64,000 bases of DNA from Mariniblastus sp. (GTDB lineage: Bacteria > Planctomycetota > Planctomycetia > Pirellulales > Pirellulaceae): the NCBI GenBank assembly GCA_029251085.1, contig JAQXDZ010000029.1, positions 27,814 to 91,813 on the forward strand, written 5' to 3'. Of the stretch, positions 37,264 through 46,317 are shown piece by piece. Position 1 is the first letter of the stretch. Each line of letters begins with the position of its first letter. A model generated the notes under the pieces. It did no database searches. It saw nothing but the letters and a program-made list of their open reading frames with translations, and was not told the origin of the DNA. The position numbers and the translations under genes were made by a program.

Positions 37264-38796
37264 TCACTTTTTCCCAGTAACGATCAGGTTGTGTTTGGGA
37301 ATAGAAAAAATAAACGCTACGACGCTCGATGTAAGCATTCGAGCATCCGCCCCGTACCCCGCGTTATCTCGATTCGGTTGGTAATAGAAGCCCCCATTGT
37401 GGCACTGGGCAAGCGTAAACCACCAGCGGTTTGAATCCATCAGCTGTCGAAAACTGGCAGGATCCACGTTTGCCGCCAGTGCCGTGTACCCCATGCCCAT
37501 CACGGGCGATCCGTGGGTATCGGGAAAACTCTCTGGATGTGTTCCGATTACCTGAGCATGCTTTTTAGCTCGTTGGAGATAAACTGAATCATCATAAGGG
37601 CTTAAAAAATTTGCGATTCCCGCAGCACCAGTTCGCCCCATATCCGCCCAACTCTCCGGGCCACCACCCAGCTGATCTTCATACCAAACATAACCATTGG
37701 CACCCGTCGCTCGCCGGAGAAAATCATAGGCCGCGTCATGCTTACTTCGGTCGACTTTGATTCCGCAACGGTGCAGCATTGCGTAGGCAAGTGCGCCCTG
37801 TCCGGTAAGCATTGCGATCGGACCGTATCCCTCGAATCCTGGATTATGTCCCCAACCGCCTCGAGCATCGGCAGGACCTTTGGGATAAGAATTCGGATGA
37901 GATTCTTTAGAGCTCGGTTTGATTTGTGACATTTTCAAATACTGACTGTCAGCGAGATAGTCATGGATCTGCTGGAGCTCTGGGATGACCCACGATTTTT
38001 TTGTCTGCAAGTAATACTCGCTAACAACAATTGCCGCGCTCATGTAACGCCAGTTGATCAGGCCGGCGACACGGTTGTCTTTTGATTTTGTCTCACGACA
38101 ATGAAACTGAACACAACGCTCAGCCGCCTCCAAATGTTTGCGTTTACCACTCGCTAACAAAGCAAGCGGCGCAAAAGTGTTGTGAACTGCATTCCCAAAC
38201 GAGCCATCCGGCTTTTGATTTTGCACGAGGGCATCTAACAGCTCACTCAAAATCAAATCTGTTTTTTCACAAGAAGCAGGAAAGCTGTCGGCATAGGCAC
38301 CATATCGCTTACCAACGTTGAGAACGATATTCCGCTGCTCGCTGCCACGACGAACCATCAACTTCAGTCGCCCATTCGCTTTCTTGGCCTGGGATAATTC
38401 CAGCGATTGAGCAAATTCAGAAATAGGCCCGACGGCTCCAAATACTTTCATGCCGTATCCATTTTGATGCGCGTTGGTAAATAATTTTCCATCGACACCA
38501 ACAATCCGATCTCCGGCTAAGATCTTTCGATGAGCGGGGGAATCGGGAAACACATATCTAACCAATAATGTTTTTGGCTGATCCGCGGTCAACTCAACTC
38601 GTAATCCCGTAATTCCAAGGTTGTAGAACCAACCGGGCACATTAGCATCGGGGCCTGAATTTGCCTTCCGATTCCACGGTGATCCATTTTCATAATAGTG
38701 AACCTGAGCAACCGCATTTGTATTCGCGCAACACCAATAAATAATCAGCGCAATTGATGTTTTTAAAATTAGAGAAGAAACCGGATTTAAGCGCAT
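37264..38796 (-). CDS. Exported PDZ plus alpha/alpha-toroid protein (DUF6288-like)
   Basis: I start at ATG 38796, where the frame opens into a signal peptide (SSLILKTSIALIIYWCC...AVAQ); the frame itself extends to 38832. A PDZ-like region at about 60-165 has GITGLRVELTADQPKTLLVRYV and HRKILAGDRIVGVDGKLF. It is followed from about 180 by a helical-repeat domain like terpene-cyclase/prenyltransferase toroids, with Gly/Trp-rich repeats LLDALVQNQKPDGSFGN, GHNPGFEGYGPIAML and GAAGIANFLSPY. Similar planctomycete and verrucomicrobial proteins are listed as DUF6288, from memory and unverified here. No catalytic role is established; protein or peptidoglycan processing would be a guess. Confidence 0.78.
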   Translation of the reverse strand: MRLNPVSSLILKTSIALIIYWCCANTNAVAQVHYYENGSPWNRKANSGPDANVPGWFYNLGITGLRVELTADQPKTLLVRYVFPDSPAHRKILAGDRIVGVDGKLFTNAHQNGYGMKVFGAVGPISEFAQSLELSQAKKANGRLKLMVRRGSEQRNIVLNVGKRYGAYADSFPASCEKTDLILSELLDALVQNQKPDGSFGNAVHNTFAPLALLASGKRKHLEAAERCVQFHCRETKSKDNRVAGLINWRYMSAAIVVSEYYLQTKKSWVIPELQQIHDYLADSQYLKMSQIKPSSKESHPNSYPKGPADARGGWGHNPGFEGYGPIAMLTGQGALAYAMLHRCGIKVDRSKHDAAYDFLRRATGANGYVWYEDQLGGGPESWADMGRTGAAGIANFLSPYDDSVYLQRAKKHAQVIGTHPESFPDTHGSPVMGMGYTALAANVDPASFRQLMDSNRWWFTLAQCHNGGFYYQPNRDNAGYGADARMLTSSVVAFIFSIPKHNLIVTGKK

Positions 38797-39046
38797 AGAA
38801 AAAACTCGTAGACTGTAGACAGATTCGAACAATGATTGCCAAGGGTAATTGCGATGCGGTGACTCATTCGCCCACCCTATGAGCCTTAAAGCTTATTCTC
38901 CATCGTCATGGAGGAAAAGACGGAAGCAATAATCGGAAGCAATAATTAAACCGTTTGATGAAACTAGAACGACACGCTGACTTGCACGTTCCTCGCAAAC
39001 TTAATATTTATCAAGTTATCCAGACAGAACTTACAATTTTTTTGAC

Positions 39047-39553
39047 ATGAAAAATCTGATGAACCAAACCAACCGATCACTCCTTTCACTCATCGCAATT
39101 TTCGGCAGTGTCGTTTTGACTGCTGGGTGCAACACGCCTTCAGCCTCACCTGCGGCCAACTCTGCCCAACCGAGCAAATCAAACTCAACTGCCAAAATAG
39201 CCCTTGTCAGTATCACAAGTGACCCAAAAGTCGACCCTCAGGCAGTGAATATGGGGCTTACGTTTGCTGGATTCTGCCTCGATGAAGGATATCAAGTGGC
39301 TATCTTTTTTAATGTCAAAGGAACAACGTTGCCGACCACAGAGTTCCCGGAAGACTTCGCGTATCAGAATCACGCTCCTATGAAAACTCAACTCGCTAAA
39401 CTAAAAGACCGAGGCGCTGAACTGCACGTCTGTCCGGTCTGCATGAACGATCTTACGATTAACGACACCCAAATCATCGACGAGGCATTTGTTACGAGCA
39501 AACCCAAACTGTTTGCCAACCTTGGTTCTGACACCATGGTATTTACCTATTAG
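39047..39553 (+). CDS. DsrE-like lipoprotein
   Basis: The 168-residue protein has a lipoprotein signal (SLIAIFGSVVLTAGC; lipobox Cys near residue 28), a Ser/Ala/Pro linker to about 45, and then a DsrE/DsrF-like fold: KIALVSITSDPKVDPQAVNMGLTFAGFCLDEGYQVAIFFN, followed by the core motif LKDRGAELHVCPVCMNDL with a C-x2-C pair. DsrE proteins carry or relay sulfur in the cytoplasm, so a lipid-anchored version outside the cytoplasm is unusual, although such forms are known among uncharacterised proteins. The paired cysteines could bind sulfur or metal. It stands alone, with a hydrolase gene about 100 bp downstream. Confidence 0.82.
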   Translation: MKNLMNQTNRSLLSLIAIFGSVVLTAGCNTPSASPAANSAQPSKSNSTAKIALVSITSDPKVDPQAVNMGLTFAGFCLDEGYQVAIFFNVKGTTLPTTEFPEDFAYQNHAPMKTQLAKLKDRGAELHVCPVCMNDLTINDTQIIDEAFVTSKPKLFANLGSDTMVFTY

Positions 39554-39658
39554 TAATTGGCTTGTTTTCTTTACGAGTAAGGCAAACATTCAAACTTAGT
39601 TTTACTAACATTTGCAAGTTCCACCTCAAGGCCCTTGTAATTTTAAAGGAGACTAACG

Positions 39659-40876
39659 ATGTCCATGGAATCAAAGCATCATTTACAACCAAGACAATCT
39701 GCAAACGGCGGAACCCCGTCAACCACCAGCGGAAAAGCAATCACGAGTTTAGTCTTGGGGTTGCTCAGCCTTTTTGGGGCATGCTTGACCGGCATCCCTG
39801 GCTTGATCTTTGGAATCGTTGGCCTAGGCGAGATTAATCGAAGCCGAGGACGCGTCAGCGGTCGTGGCGTCGCGGTTTGTGGAATCGTGTTCAGCAGCCT
39901 TGGAATCGCTTGGAGCGCAATGCTTTTGTTGCTTTTGCCAGCCTTGCTTCTACCTGCAATTCAAGCGGCCAGGGACGAGGCGAGACAACAGCTCAATCAA
40001 GCGATTGAGGAGAGTAACTCTGAATTGATTAACTCAGGCCGTGATACCGAATCACTATCCAGCGCCAGAAAGAAATTTCCAACCCGGATAGTGAATATTG
40101 ACTATCTCCCTGAACCAATTGAGAAGCCTGACAATTCAAAATTTGAATTAATTCATTACAAATCCGGAGCGAACTCTCTCGCCGCCTATGTAACCCCTTC
40201 ACCCCAAGACGGTGCGAAACATCCGGCAATTATCTGGATCCCCGGCGGTCACCACAACTCGATTGAAGATGTCTGGACGCCTCGGGAGCGGTCTAATGAT
40301 CAAACAGCGAGTGCCTTTCGAAAAGCCGGAATTGTTATGATGTTTGCATCGACGCGCGGTGGCAACGACAACCCCGGCAGCCGTGAAGGCTTCTTCGGAG
40401 AGGTCGACGATATTCTGGCAGCCGCCGACCACCTCGCAAATTTACCTTATGTTGATCCCGCTCAAATTTATTTAGGCGGGCACAGTACAGGGGGAACACT
40501 CGCCATGCTGGTCGGTGAATCATCTGATAAATTCCGCGCGATCTTCGCGCTTGGCCCCGTTGCCTATGCACATAGCTATCGGGGTGATTTCGTTTATTGC
40601 GACCCTCGAAACACAAAGGAAATGGAACTCCGCTCGCCCATCTACTGGCTTTCCTGCGTTTCCAGTCCAATGTACGTCTTCGAAGGAGAGGAAAACGGAA
40701 ACTGGGATGAGCTCAAAAAGATGTCTGATGTGAACTTAAATCCCAACATCCAGTTTCACAAAGTCCGCGACCATGACCACTTCTCCCTAATCTCACCGCT
40801 TACCGAAGCACTGGCAGAACAACTCAAAAAAGGGAAAATCAAGATAGACGACATGACCAGCGTCTCCTTGGACTAA
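39659..40876 (+). CDS. DUF4190 membrane domain fused to alpha/beta hydrolase
   Basis: A GGAG Shine-Dalgarno precedes ATG 39659. Residues 20-110 are a DUF4190 module: two to three hydrophobic segments with GKAITSLVLGLLSLFG and GLIFGIVGLGEINRSRG. From about 150 comes a prolyl-oligopeptidase-like alpha/beta hydrolase: AIIWIPGGHHNS (oxyanion strand), VMMFASTRGGND, and the nucleophile elbow YLGGHSTGGTLAML (Ser near 276). The Asp is likely in the ALGPVAY to MYVFEGEEN segment, and the His in KVRDHDHFSLI. The catalytic part probably faces the periplasm or cytosol next to the membrane. The substrate, whether ester or peptide, is unknown. Confidence 0.85.
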   Translation: MSMESKHHLQPRQSANGGTPSTTSGKAITSLVLGLLSLFGACLTGIPGLIFGIVGLGEINRSRGRVSGRGVAVCGIVFSSLGIAWSAMLLLLLPALLLPAIQAARDEARQQLNQAIEESNSELINSGRDTESLSSARKKFPTRIVNIDYLPEPIEKPDNSKFELIHYKSGANSLAAYVTPSPQDGAKHPAIIWIPGGHHNSIEDVWTPRERSNDQTASAFRKAGIVMMFASTRGGNDNPGSREGFFGEVDDILAAADHLANLPYVDPAQIYLGGHSTGGTLAMLVGESSDKFRAIFALGPVAYAHSYRGDFVYCDPRNTKEMELRSPIYWLSCVSSPMYVFEGEENGNWDELKKMSDVNLNPNIQFHKVRDHDHFSLISPLTEALAEQLKKGKIKIDDMTSVSLD

Positions 40877-40908
40877 GCTCAACTTCTGGACGCAAAACTC
40901 TCACGGTT

Positions 40909-40933
40909 TTGGGGATACAGAAAAACTCCCCAA
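40909..40933. terminator. Hairpin between convergent genes (possible bidirectional terminator)
   Basis: A 7-bp stem, TTGGGGA paired with TCCCCAA across an 11-nt loop, lies between the ends of the hydrolase gene (+) and the ABC exporter gene (-). T-rich sequence borders the stem on one side only and weakly, so its strength is uncertain. Confidence 0.45.
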
Positions 40934-40969
40934 TTCGGTTTCGAAACCTTCCTTTCGCTGATGGGCATT

Positions 40970-42808
40970 CTACTGATAGCCCTTCGCCTGAATCGTAAAG
41001 AGGTGTGCGTAATGGCCGTTTTGTACCATTAACTCCTCATGAGAACCTCGCTCAATGACTTTGCCTTTGTCCAAAACAACGATCTGGTCAGCCATTCGGA
41101 CGGTCGAAAATCGATGCGAAATCAAAATCGCCATCTGCTTTTGAGTCACCTCGCGAAAATGATCGAAGATTCGCGCTTCCGCCTCAGCATCCATCGCGGA
41201 AGTAGGTTCATCTAGCACTAAAATGTCCGCCTGCTTTCTCATAAACGCCCGCGACAAAGCAATCTTTTGCCATTGCCCGCCTGACAATTCCCGGCCGTCC
41301 TTGAACCAGCGACCAAGTTGCGTGTCATACCCTTTTTCCATTTCGTCAATAAAGGGATGAGCCATTCCTTTTTCTGCCGCTGCAATCTGTTGATCGCGGG
41401 CGTCAAAATTAGCGACATCCCCTACGCCAATATTCTCACCCACCTCAAGTTGGTACCTCACGAAGTCTTGAAAAATCACGCCAATCCGCTCACGCAACGC
41501 CCGCAACTCCCACTCATTTAAATCTCTTCCATCGAGCAAAACACGCCCCTCCGTCGGAAGATAAAGACGCGTCAGTAATTTAATTAATGTCGTCTTCCCG
41601 GAGCCATTTTCACCGACCAAGGCAAGTTTTTGACCAGGTCGGAGATGAAGACTGATTTTATCAAGTGCGGGAATTGTTTGCCCCGGATAGGTAAACGACA
41701 CCCCCTCGAAACGCAGTCCGTCTCCGGGAGACGGACCCAACTTGGCAATTCCGTCCTGTGTATCAATCTCTTCATCAAGAAATTCGTACAGGTTGGAAAG
41801 GTAGAGATTATCTTCATACATCTTGCCAATGGCAGTCAAACTCGCTGCAATTGCCGATTGTCCCTGCTTAAAGATCATCAGGTACATCGTCATGCCCCCG
41901 AGAGTGATCCACCCCATCGCAGCCGACCATCCAATCCAACCATAAGCCCCGTAAAACGCAACGCTACTGAGCATCCCCAACAAGAATCCCCACAATCCAC
42001 GTCTCAAAGTTAGAGCTTTGTCTTCTTTGTAAAGCTTCTCAAAAATTTCGCGATAACGAGATAGAAACAGGCCTCCCGTACCAAACAGTTTGAGTTCTTT
42101 GACATAGTCTTCACGCGCCAGCAACCACTCCAGGTAATTGCGTTTCCGCGTTTCAGGAACTTGCCAACGAAACAGCCTGAATGCTGCACCGGAAAAATAA
42201 GTCTCAACAAAAAACGAAGGCAAAGCTGCGACTAACAACCCAAGCACAGCAAGCCAGGAAAATTGAACCAAAAGCCAACCATAGGTAGCGAGCGTAATAC
42301 CGTTTTGAATCAACCCAAATGTACGCGTAACCAGGCTCAATGGGCGAGAAGAAGCTTCTCGTCGTGCGCGCGTCAATTTGTCATAAAACTCAGCGTCTTC
42401 GAAATGCGGCAGATCTAACTCTTGAGCTTTTTCAAGAATCATCACATTAACACGCTGCCCCAATAGGGCCCGCAACAGCGACTGAGCAACCATCAACGCC
42501 CGCTGTGCAGCCGCCAATAAAACAATCAATACAGCTTCCACGCCGATCCACTGAATCACCACCCAGCGATCAGCAGCATCTCCAGACTCAGTCGCAGCAA
42601 TAACGGCATCGACGATCAACTTGCCCACAAAAGCAATCGGTCCGGGAATCACACCCGCAAAAACAGTCAAAACTGCCAAGACAAACGTCAGCCGCTTATC
42701 AGTGGTCCAAACAAGATGAAGCGCCTCTTTGCTGTAGCGAAAAACGCCAAAGAATTTACCGAGCAAGGAAGAGGCGGCGCGATCAGAAGATACATCAGGT
42801 GGGGACAT
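40970..42808 (-). CDS. ABC exporter, fused permease and ATPase
   Basis: The 612-residue half-transporter has six transmembrane segments in residues 30-330 and an ATPase in the last 240. The ATPase has Walker A LVGENGSGKTTLIKLL near residue 397, signature LSGGQWQKIALSRAF, Walker B DILVLDEPTSAMD, and the H-loop ILISHR. It resembles the multidrug/peptide exporter branch of ABC-B proteins, with an intracellular loop reading LDLPHFEDAEFYDKL that is typical of this lineage. It should work as a homodimer at the inner membrane; cargo is unknown. No adjacent peptide or biosynthetic gene suggests a substrate. Confidence 0.93.
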   Translation of the reverse strand: MSPPDVSSDRAASSLLGKFFGVFRYSKEALHLVWTTDKRLTFVLAVLTVFAGVIPGPIAFVGKLIVDAVIAATESGDAADRWVVIQWIGVEAVLIVLLAAAQRALMVAQSLLRALLGQRVNVMILEKAQELDLPHFEDAEFYDKLTRARREASSRPLSLVTRTFGLIQNGITLATYGWLLVQFSWLAVLGLLVAALPSFFVETYFSGAAFRLFRWQVPETRKRNYLEWLLAREDYVKELKLFGTGGLFLSRYREIFEKLYKEDKALTLRRGLWGFLLGMLSSVAFYGAYGWIGWSAAMGWITLGGMTMYLMIFKQGQSAIAASLTAIGKMYEDNLYLSNLYEFLDEEIDTQDGIAKLGPSPGDGLRFEGVSFTYPGQTIPALDKISLHLRPGQKLALVGENGSGKTTLIKLLTRLYLPTEGRVLLDGRDLNEWELRALRERIGVIFQDFVRYQLEVGENIGVGDVANFDARDQQIAAAEKGMAHPFIDEMEKGYDTQLGRWFKDGRELSGGQWQKIALSRAFMRKQADILVLDEPTSAMDAEAEARIFDHFREVTQKQMAILISHRFSTVRMADQIVVLDKGKVIERGSHEELMVQNGHYAHLFTIQAKGYQ

Positions 42809-43115
42809 TGATTACTCAAAAAAAGGCCAATCCATTTGCAATAGAATGGCTCGAAGATCGCGGTCTGGTAGGAAAACACAGTTTTTCATCTTACACTTTA
42901 ATTCAATGTTTCAACATTGCCCGACTCAACCGATCTCAACGTATCACCTTTTATCCAATACGGGTTTGTTAGAAAAAACCCAACCCATCATCTCAACCGT
43001 CACCTATCGATTCCGAGCCAGTAAATTAAAATCCTTCATGCCTGAGCATTATTGGTCGGTGCCTCTCAAAAGAAACGCAGGTCACTAATTAATTTACCCT
43101 TAGGATTTATCAATT
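42809..43115. other. Intergenic region, no gene supported
   Basis: About 305 bp upstream of both a minus-strand exporter and a plus-strand lipoprotein gene. An 80-codon plus-strand frame from 42846 has a composition unlike its neighbours and no Shine-Dalgarno, so it is treated as noncoding. Confidence 0.35.
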
Positions 43116-43637
43116 TTGAATAACGTGGACCTTAAAACATTTCGCCTGACCGTTTTAATTCTATCCACCCTAGGATTGGTAGGCTGTGGCCAAAACCAGA
43201 ACCAACAAGAGAAACGGCTTTCTCCTTCCGCATTGGCTCCCAATTCTCCAATCGCTCAGTACTATCAATGCGAAGAAGATGTAGCTGACCAAGTTTTAAT
43301 CGTCTCGTTTTTTATTCCAGATGTCTTAGATGAAACCAACGAAATCCGAGTCCCTTTTCGCCAGACAGATCCAGGAACATCTGGCTTTGGAGGTGGCGGC
43401 ATTTCGTGGAGCTCGGGCGGAACCACGGGTGGGCTCAATGGTTACATCGCCATTCAATCGTCCACCCCAAACTCTCTGTCTCTTAAGATCGAACTTGACT
43501 GGTCATTACACGGATCAAAAGATCGAATTGTCGATTTGATTGAAATCCCTCTTGGACAAACTGGGCAAAAAAAATTCCCCCAAGGTCAAAAGATAAAATG
43601 GCAGTTTGTGTTACCAGAACAGGCAAACCTCAATTGA
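43116..43637 (+). CDS. Lipoprotein of unknown function
   Basis: The 173-residue frame starts at a TTG (43116), or alternatively at GTG 43125. It opens with a lipoprotein signal (FRLTVLILSTLGLVGCG; lipobox Cys near residue 25). The mature domain is beta-rich with a Gly/Ser-rich loop (SGFGGGGISWSSGGTTGGLNG) and strands such as DQVLIVSFFIPDVL and NSLSLKIELDWSL. No family was recognised. It opens a 3-kb run of small plus-strand genes whose base composition is more A/T-rich than the flanking genes. An envelope role is likely from the lipobox alone. Confidence 0.65.
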   Translation: MNNVDLKTFRLTVLILSTLGLVGCGQNQNQQEKRLSPSALAPNSPIAQYYQCEEDVADQVLIVSFFIPDVLDETNEIRVPFRQTDPGTSGFGGGGISWSSGGTTGGLNGYIAIQSSTPNSLSLKIELDWSLHGSKDRIVDLIEIPLGQTGQKKFPQGQKIKWQFVLPEQANLN

Positions 43638-43866
43638 CTTATCTTGGCATGGAACTCCACTGAACTCCAAAGTTTCCCCACGGCAACCAGCGTACTATTT
43701 GCCATTCTACCCTGACTGCGACGGTAACCTTCCGCAAATCAGCCCGAGTGTTTAAGCTGAACACCTCGTCGTGGGATCGATTGATTTTTTCCGCAGTCGG
43801 ATCGACTCGAACAGATTCCACATTCCTAAAATCAAAATTTCAACTTGCGTACCTCAAGGTCAAAAA

Positions 43867-44058
43867 ATGAAAAAATCTATAATCGTGTCGTTAGGTCTAG
43901 CTACATTTGGCGGAAGAAAATGGGATCAAGAAAAACAAGACTCGCTCGTTGAACTTAACGAACACCTAGCCGATGGTTGGGACGTGGTGCATGCTTTCCC
44001 AACCAGCGGAACGGACAGTCATTGCAGTCTCTCCATTGTCATTCTTGAAAAGAATTAG
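43867..44058 (+). CDS. DUF4177-like small protein
   Basis: I start at ATG 43867, giving 63 residues (MKKSIIVSLGLATFGG...). The longer frame from 43771 adds 32 residues of poor quality. The C-terminal block LVELNEHLADGWDVVHAFPTS followed by CSLSIVILEK matches the pattern of DUF4177, in which a short beta-alpha-beta unit ends with a (L)N-x-x-(G/A)-x-(G)W(E/D)-(L/V)-V-x-x-(F)P core. Function in the family is unknown. A decayed relative of this gene lies about 70 bp downstream. Confidence 0.65.
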   Translation: MKKSIIVSLGLATFGGRKWDQEKQDSLVELNEHLADGWDVVHAFPTSGTDSHCSLSIVILEKN

Positions 44059-44127
44059 TCGAACGAAACCGCACCGGCGAGCAATGCGAACCGGCAAAAT
44101 TAAATTTCGTTTCCAATATCTGCTTGA

Positions 44128-44436
44128 ATTTTACGAACACTTGGCGACCTAGTTTCGGACGATACTCGAACAACATTCATTCGCGCGAAAACCCAAATAA
44201 ACTCGGAGAAAAAAAGTGAAGTCAATGCATTGGGCATACTTCACTCAACGGTCGATACAGCCTTTGGCTTTCCCGAGGGTACCTCTTTCGATACCAATCA
44301 GCTGAATGAAGCCAGCAATGATTTTGGCCGAGAGAGTTGGGAATTTGTTAGTGTTTTTCCAACTTCTTAGCTGAAAGGTGGGGCAAAATACGTGTTTGCC
44401 ATTTTAAACGCACTTGCTCAGCCCCTAAAAACATGA
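44128..44436 (+). pseudogene. Decayed DUF4177-like copy with an in-frame TAG
   Basis: The frame is open from 44128 and encodes FDTNQLNEASNDFGRESWEF then VSVFPTS, closely echoing the LNEHLADGWDVVHAFPTS core of the intact gene upstream. It is stopped by TAG at 44368-44370. Beyond the TAG the same frame continues for 21 codons (LKGGAKYVFAILNALAQPLKT) to a TGA at 44434, and KYVFAIL occupies the place of the last strand of the family. A CAG-to-TAG change would account for the stop. There is no ATG start in the frame. Most simply this is a broken paralog; readthrough or a short truncated product cannot be excluded. Confidence 0.55.
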
Positions 44437-44541
44437 GAGAAAAAGCAGGTTAACTCTCTGCGATATAACGATTTTAAAAAATTGAATAGTTTCCGTTGCC
44501 CTGGGGATCACAGACAGCAGACCAAAATTGCAGGAACCGAA

Positions 44542-44919
44542 ATGAAACCAAATGAAATCAAAGTAGATTTAGAAAAACGTAAAAAGCAGGTGGCTTTGGT
44601 CTCTGCCTATTCTACTTTGAGGAATTACATCAATCTACTTTGTACTTTCTTAATTGTTGGAGTCGTGTCTTGGACGATTTTCAAGATTATTCTTGTCAGC
44701 AACATCGCCGACAAGACAGCACGCATTAACGAAGGCTACGATTTCTTTGTTTTTGCCATCACCTTACTTCAGATCATTAGTGGGGCTGCCATAATCATTT
44801 TCATCGCAATCGTCGCTAGAGTTTTTGCGTTAGCGATCATTGATTCGGTAGACCTACAATTACTCAGCAACAGACGAAATGCGTTAGAAAGGGCCGATTC
44901 CCTAACCCAAAAAGATTAA
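44542..44919 (+). CDS. Small two-helix membrane protein
   Basis: I start at ATG 44542, with an AGGAACC Shine-Dalgarno nine bases upstream; a longer frame from TTG 44482 is less likely. The ~125-residue product has a basic N-terminal helix (KVDLEKRKKQVAL), then two transmembrane segments (INLLCTFLIVGVVSWTIFKII near 35-57 and FFVFAITLLQIISGAAIIIF near 73-95) and a helical tail. No family was recognised. It sits in the run of small plus-strand genes; the neighbours give no functional hint. Confidence 0.6.
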   Translation: MKPNEIKVDLEKRKKQVALVSAYSTLRNYINLLCTFLIVGVVSWTIFKIILVSNIADKTARINEGYDFFVFAITLLQIISGAAIIIFIAIVARVFALAIIDSVDLQLLSNRRNALERADSLTQKD

Positions 44920-45041
44920 ACAGATTACAACTCGTACCTAGTTGGCAACCTAACTTTCGCGAGGTACTTCTATTTAATGTTCACTTTTTACGTCTAACTG
45001 ATCACCAACTTCCCGCCACACCTAACTGACGATGATTCGCC

Positions 45042-45413
45042 ATGAAAACACCTCCTCCCGGTACTGAAGAACGGATTGCCAAGATGACCTTTGCGTCAGT
45101 CTATCCGCACTATGTTACCAAGGTAGAAAAAAAAGGCAGGACAAAGGAAGAGTTACACGAAGTGATTAAGTGGCTTACTGGCTACGGCGAAAAGAAGTTA
45201 AAAACCATCATTGATGACAAAGTAAATTTTGAGACCTTTTTCAAAAAGTGCAAACTCAACAAAAACGCGCCCCTGATTAAAGGGGTCATTTGTGGTTACA
45301 GAATAGAAGAACTTGAAAGCCCATTGATAAGAAATGTCCGATATCTTGACAAACTTGTCGATGAGTTAGCCAAGGGAAGAAAAATGGAGAAGATCTTGCG
45401 AGTCAACGAATAA
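45042..45413 (+). CDS. DUF2200 family protein
   Basis: At 123 residues this is a full-length DUF2200 protein. Landmarks are [58 protein letters not shown] and the C-terminal [18 protein letters not shown]. The family is cytosolic, widespread and often mobile between phyla; its function is unknown, though its members resemble DUF1801/YdhG-like small proteins in size. The strong conservation compared with neighbouring genes suggests recent or selected acquisition. It starts at ATG 45042. Confidence 0.9.
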   Translation: MKTPPPGTEERIAKMTFASVYPHYVTKVEKKGRTKEELHEVIKWLTGYGEKKLKTIIDDKVNFETFFKKCKLNKNAPLIKGVICGYRIEELESPLIRNVRYLDKLVDELAKGRKMEKILRVNE

Positions 45414-45475
45414 CTTACATTCGCAACACGCCCTTAACTATCACATGCGACTACATTTATGGGGAAACATGATTG

Positions 45476-45745
45476 ATGAATGAATCCAATATGCTTTCAC
45501 CCAAGCCAACCGATGAATCCACCGTACCAAGTTCAAAATCATCTAATTCACTAGGTGGCATTTTAGCTGGATCACTTGTCGGTGGTCTGATTGGCAGTTA
45601 TCTCGTGGGGCCTTACGGCTTTGAAAATGCGACCCCATATCCTTACATAGTGGGATTCGGTTTTGGCGCCTTGCCAACGCTCATTCTACTGTTGCTGGTG
45701 CGTTTTACTTTTCGTCATTTTCCAAAAAAACAAACGTCTATTTAA
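45476..45745 (+). CDS. Small two-helix membrane protein
   Basis: The ~89-residue protein starts at ATG 45476 (TTG 45473 is the alternative). A Ser/Pro-rich head is followed by a Gly-rich hydrophobic segment (LGGILAGSLVGGLIGSYLVG) and a second helix (YIVGFGFGALPTLILLLLVRF). The tail is basic. No family was recognised. The gene is separated by 62 bp from the DUF2200 gene upstream and 37 bp from the LURP-one-like gene downstream, all on the plus strand. Confidence 0.55.
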   Translation: MNESNMLSPKPTDESTVPSSKSSNSLGGILAGSLVGGLIGSYLVGPYGFENATPYPYIVGFGFGALPTLILLLLVRFTFRHFPKKQTSI

Positions 45746-45782
45746 GCCAATGCATTTGTAAACAACGTTATCGGAAAACCAT

Positions 45783-46268
45783 ATGATTTACAGAATCAAG
45801 GAGAAGTTTTGGTCTTGGGGAAATCAGTTCACAATTACGGACGGTCAAGGGAACGACCGGTTTGTAGTTGCTGGCCAAGCCTTTTCTTGGGGTGACAAAC
45901 TATCCTTCCAGGACATAAAAGGCACTGAACTGGCATTCATCAGACAAAAACTAATGTCGTTTATGCCGCGCTACGAGATCCTTGTTAACGGTTCAGTATT
46001 TGCTGAGGTAACAAAAGAATTCAGCTGGCTACAACAAAACTTTACACTCGACGTTCCCGGGCCTAATGATTATGAAATTGCGGGATCTTTCTGGCAGCAC
46101 GAATTTAACTTCATGCGATCGGGGCGGAAAGTGGCAGCGGTAAGCAAGACGTACTGGGATTGGACAGATTGTTACGGCGTTGACATCGTCGACGGTGAGG
46201 ATGACGTCTCCATTCTTTGTGCCTGCATCGTGATTGACCAGGTGCTTCATGATGGAGACGACAACTGA
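45783..46268 (+). CDS. LURP-one-related (YxjI/DUF567-like) protein
   Basis: The 161-residue product has the repeated beta-strand pattern of the Tubby-like LURP-one/YxjI fold: IKEKFWSWGNQFTITDGQGN, FVVAGQAFSWGDKLSFQD, LAFIRQKLMSFMPRYEILVNG, then VDIVDGEDDVSILCACIVID. Family members are cytosolic or membrane-associated and of unknown function, possibly binding lipids by analogy with Tubby. A GTTATCGG box lies about 16 bp upstream of ATG 45783, similar to the boxes before genes in the 54-56 kb block. Confidence 0.85.
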   Translation: MIYRIKEKFWSWGNQFTITDGQGNDRFVVAGQAFSWGDKLSFQDIKGTELAFIRQKLMSFMPRYEILVNGSVFAEVTKEFSWLQQNFTLDVPGPNDYEIAGSFWQHEFNFMRSGRKVAAVSKTYWDWTDCYGVDIVDGEDDVSILCACIVIDQVLHDGDDN

Positions 46269-46317
46269 CAGTAGTGGTGACTCTCAAACCTGAGACTCGC
46301 CTGTTCTCGCAAGCTAG

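Noticed and set aside
42846..43088. 80-codon plus-strand frame before the lipoprotein gene
   Set aside because: No supporting start signal or family, and its composition looks random.
44368..44370. TAG as a possible pyrrolysine codon
   Set aside because: No pyl genes are visible and a simple CAG-to-TAG nonsense change in a decayed paralog explains it better.
43116..46268. Prophage or insertion sequence as the origin of the small-gene island
   Set aside because: No integrase, transposase, terminal inverted repeats or phage structural genes were seen.
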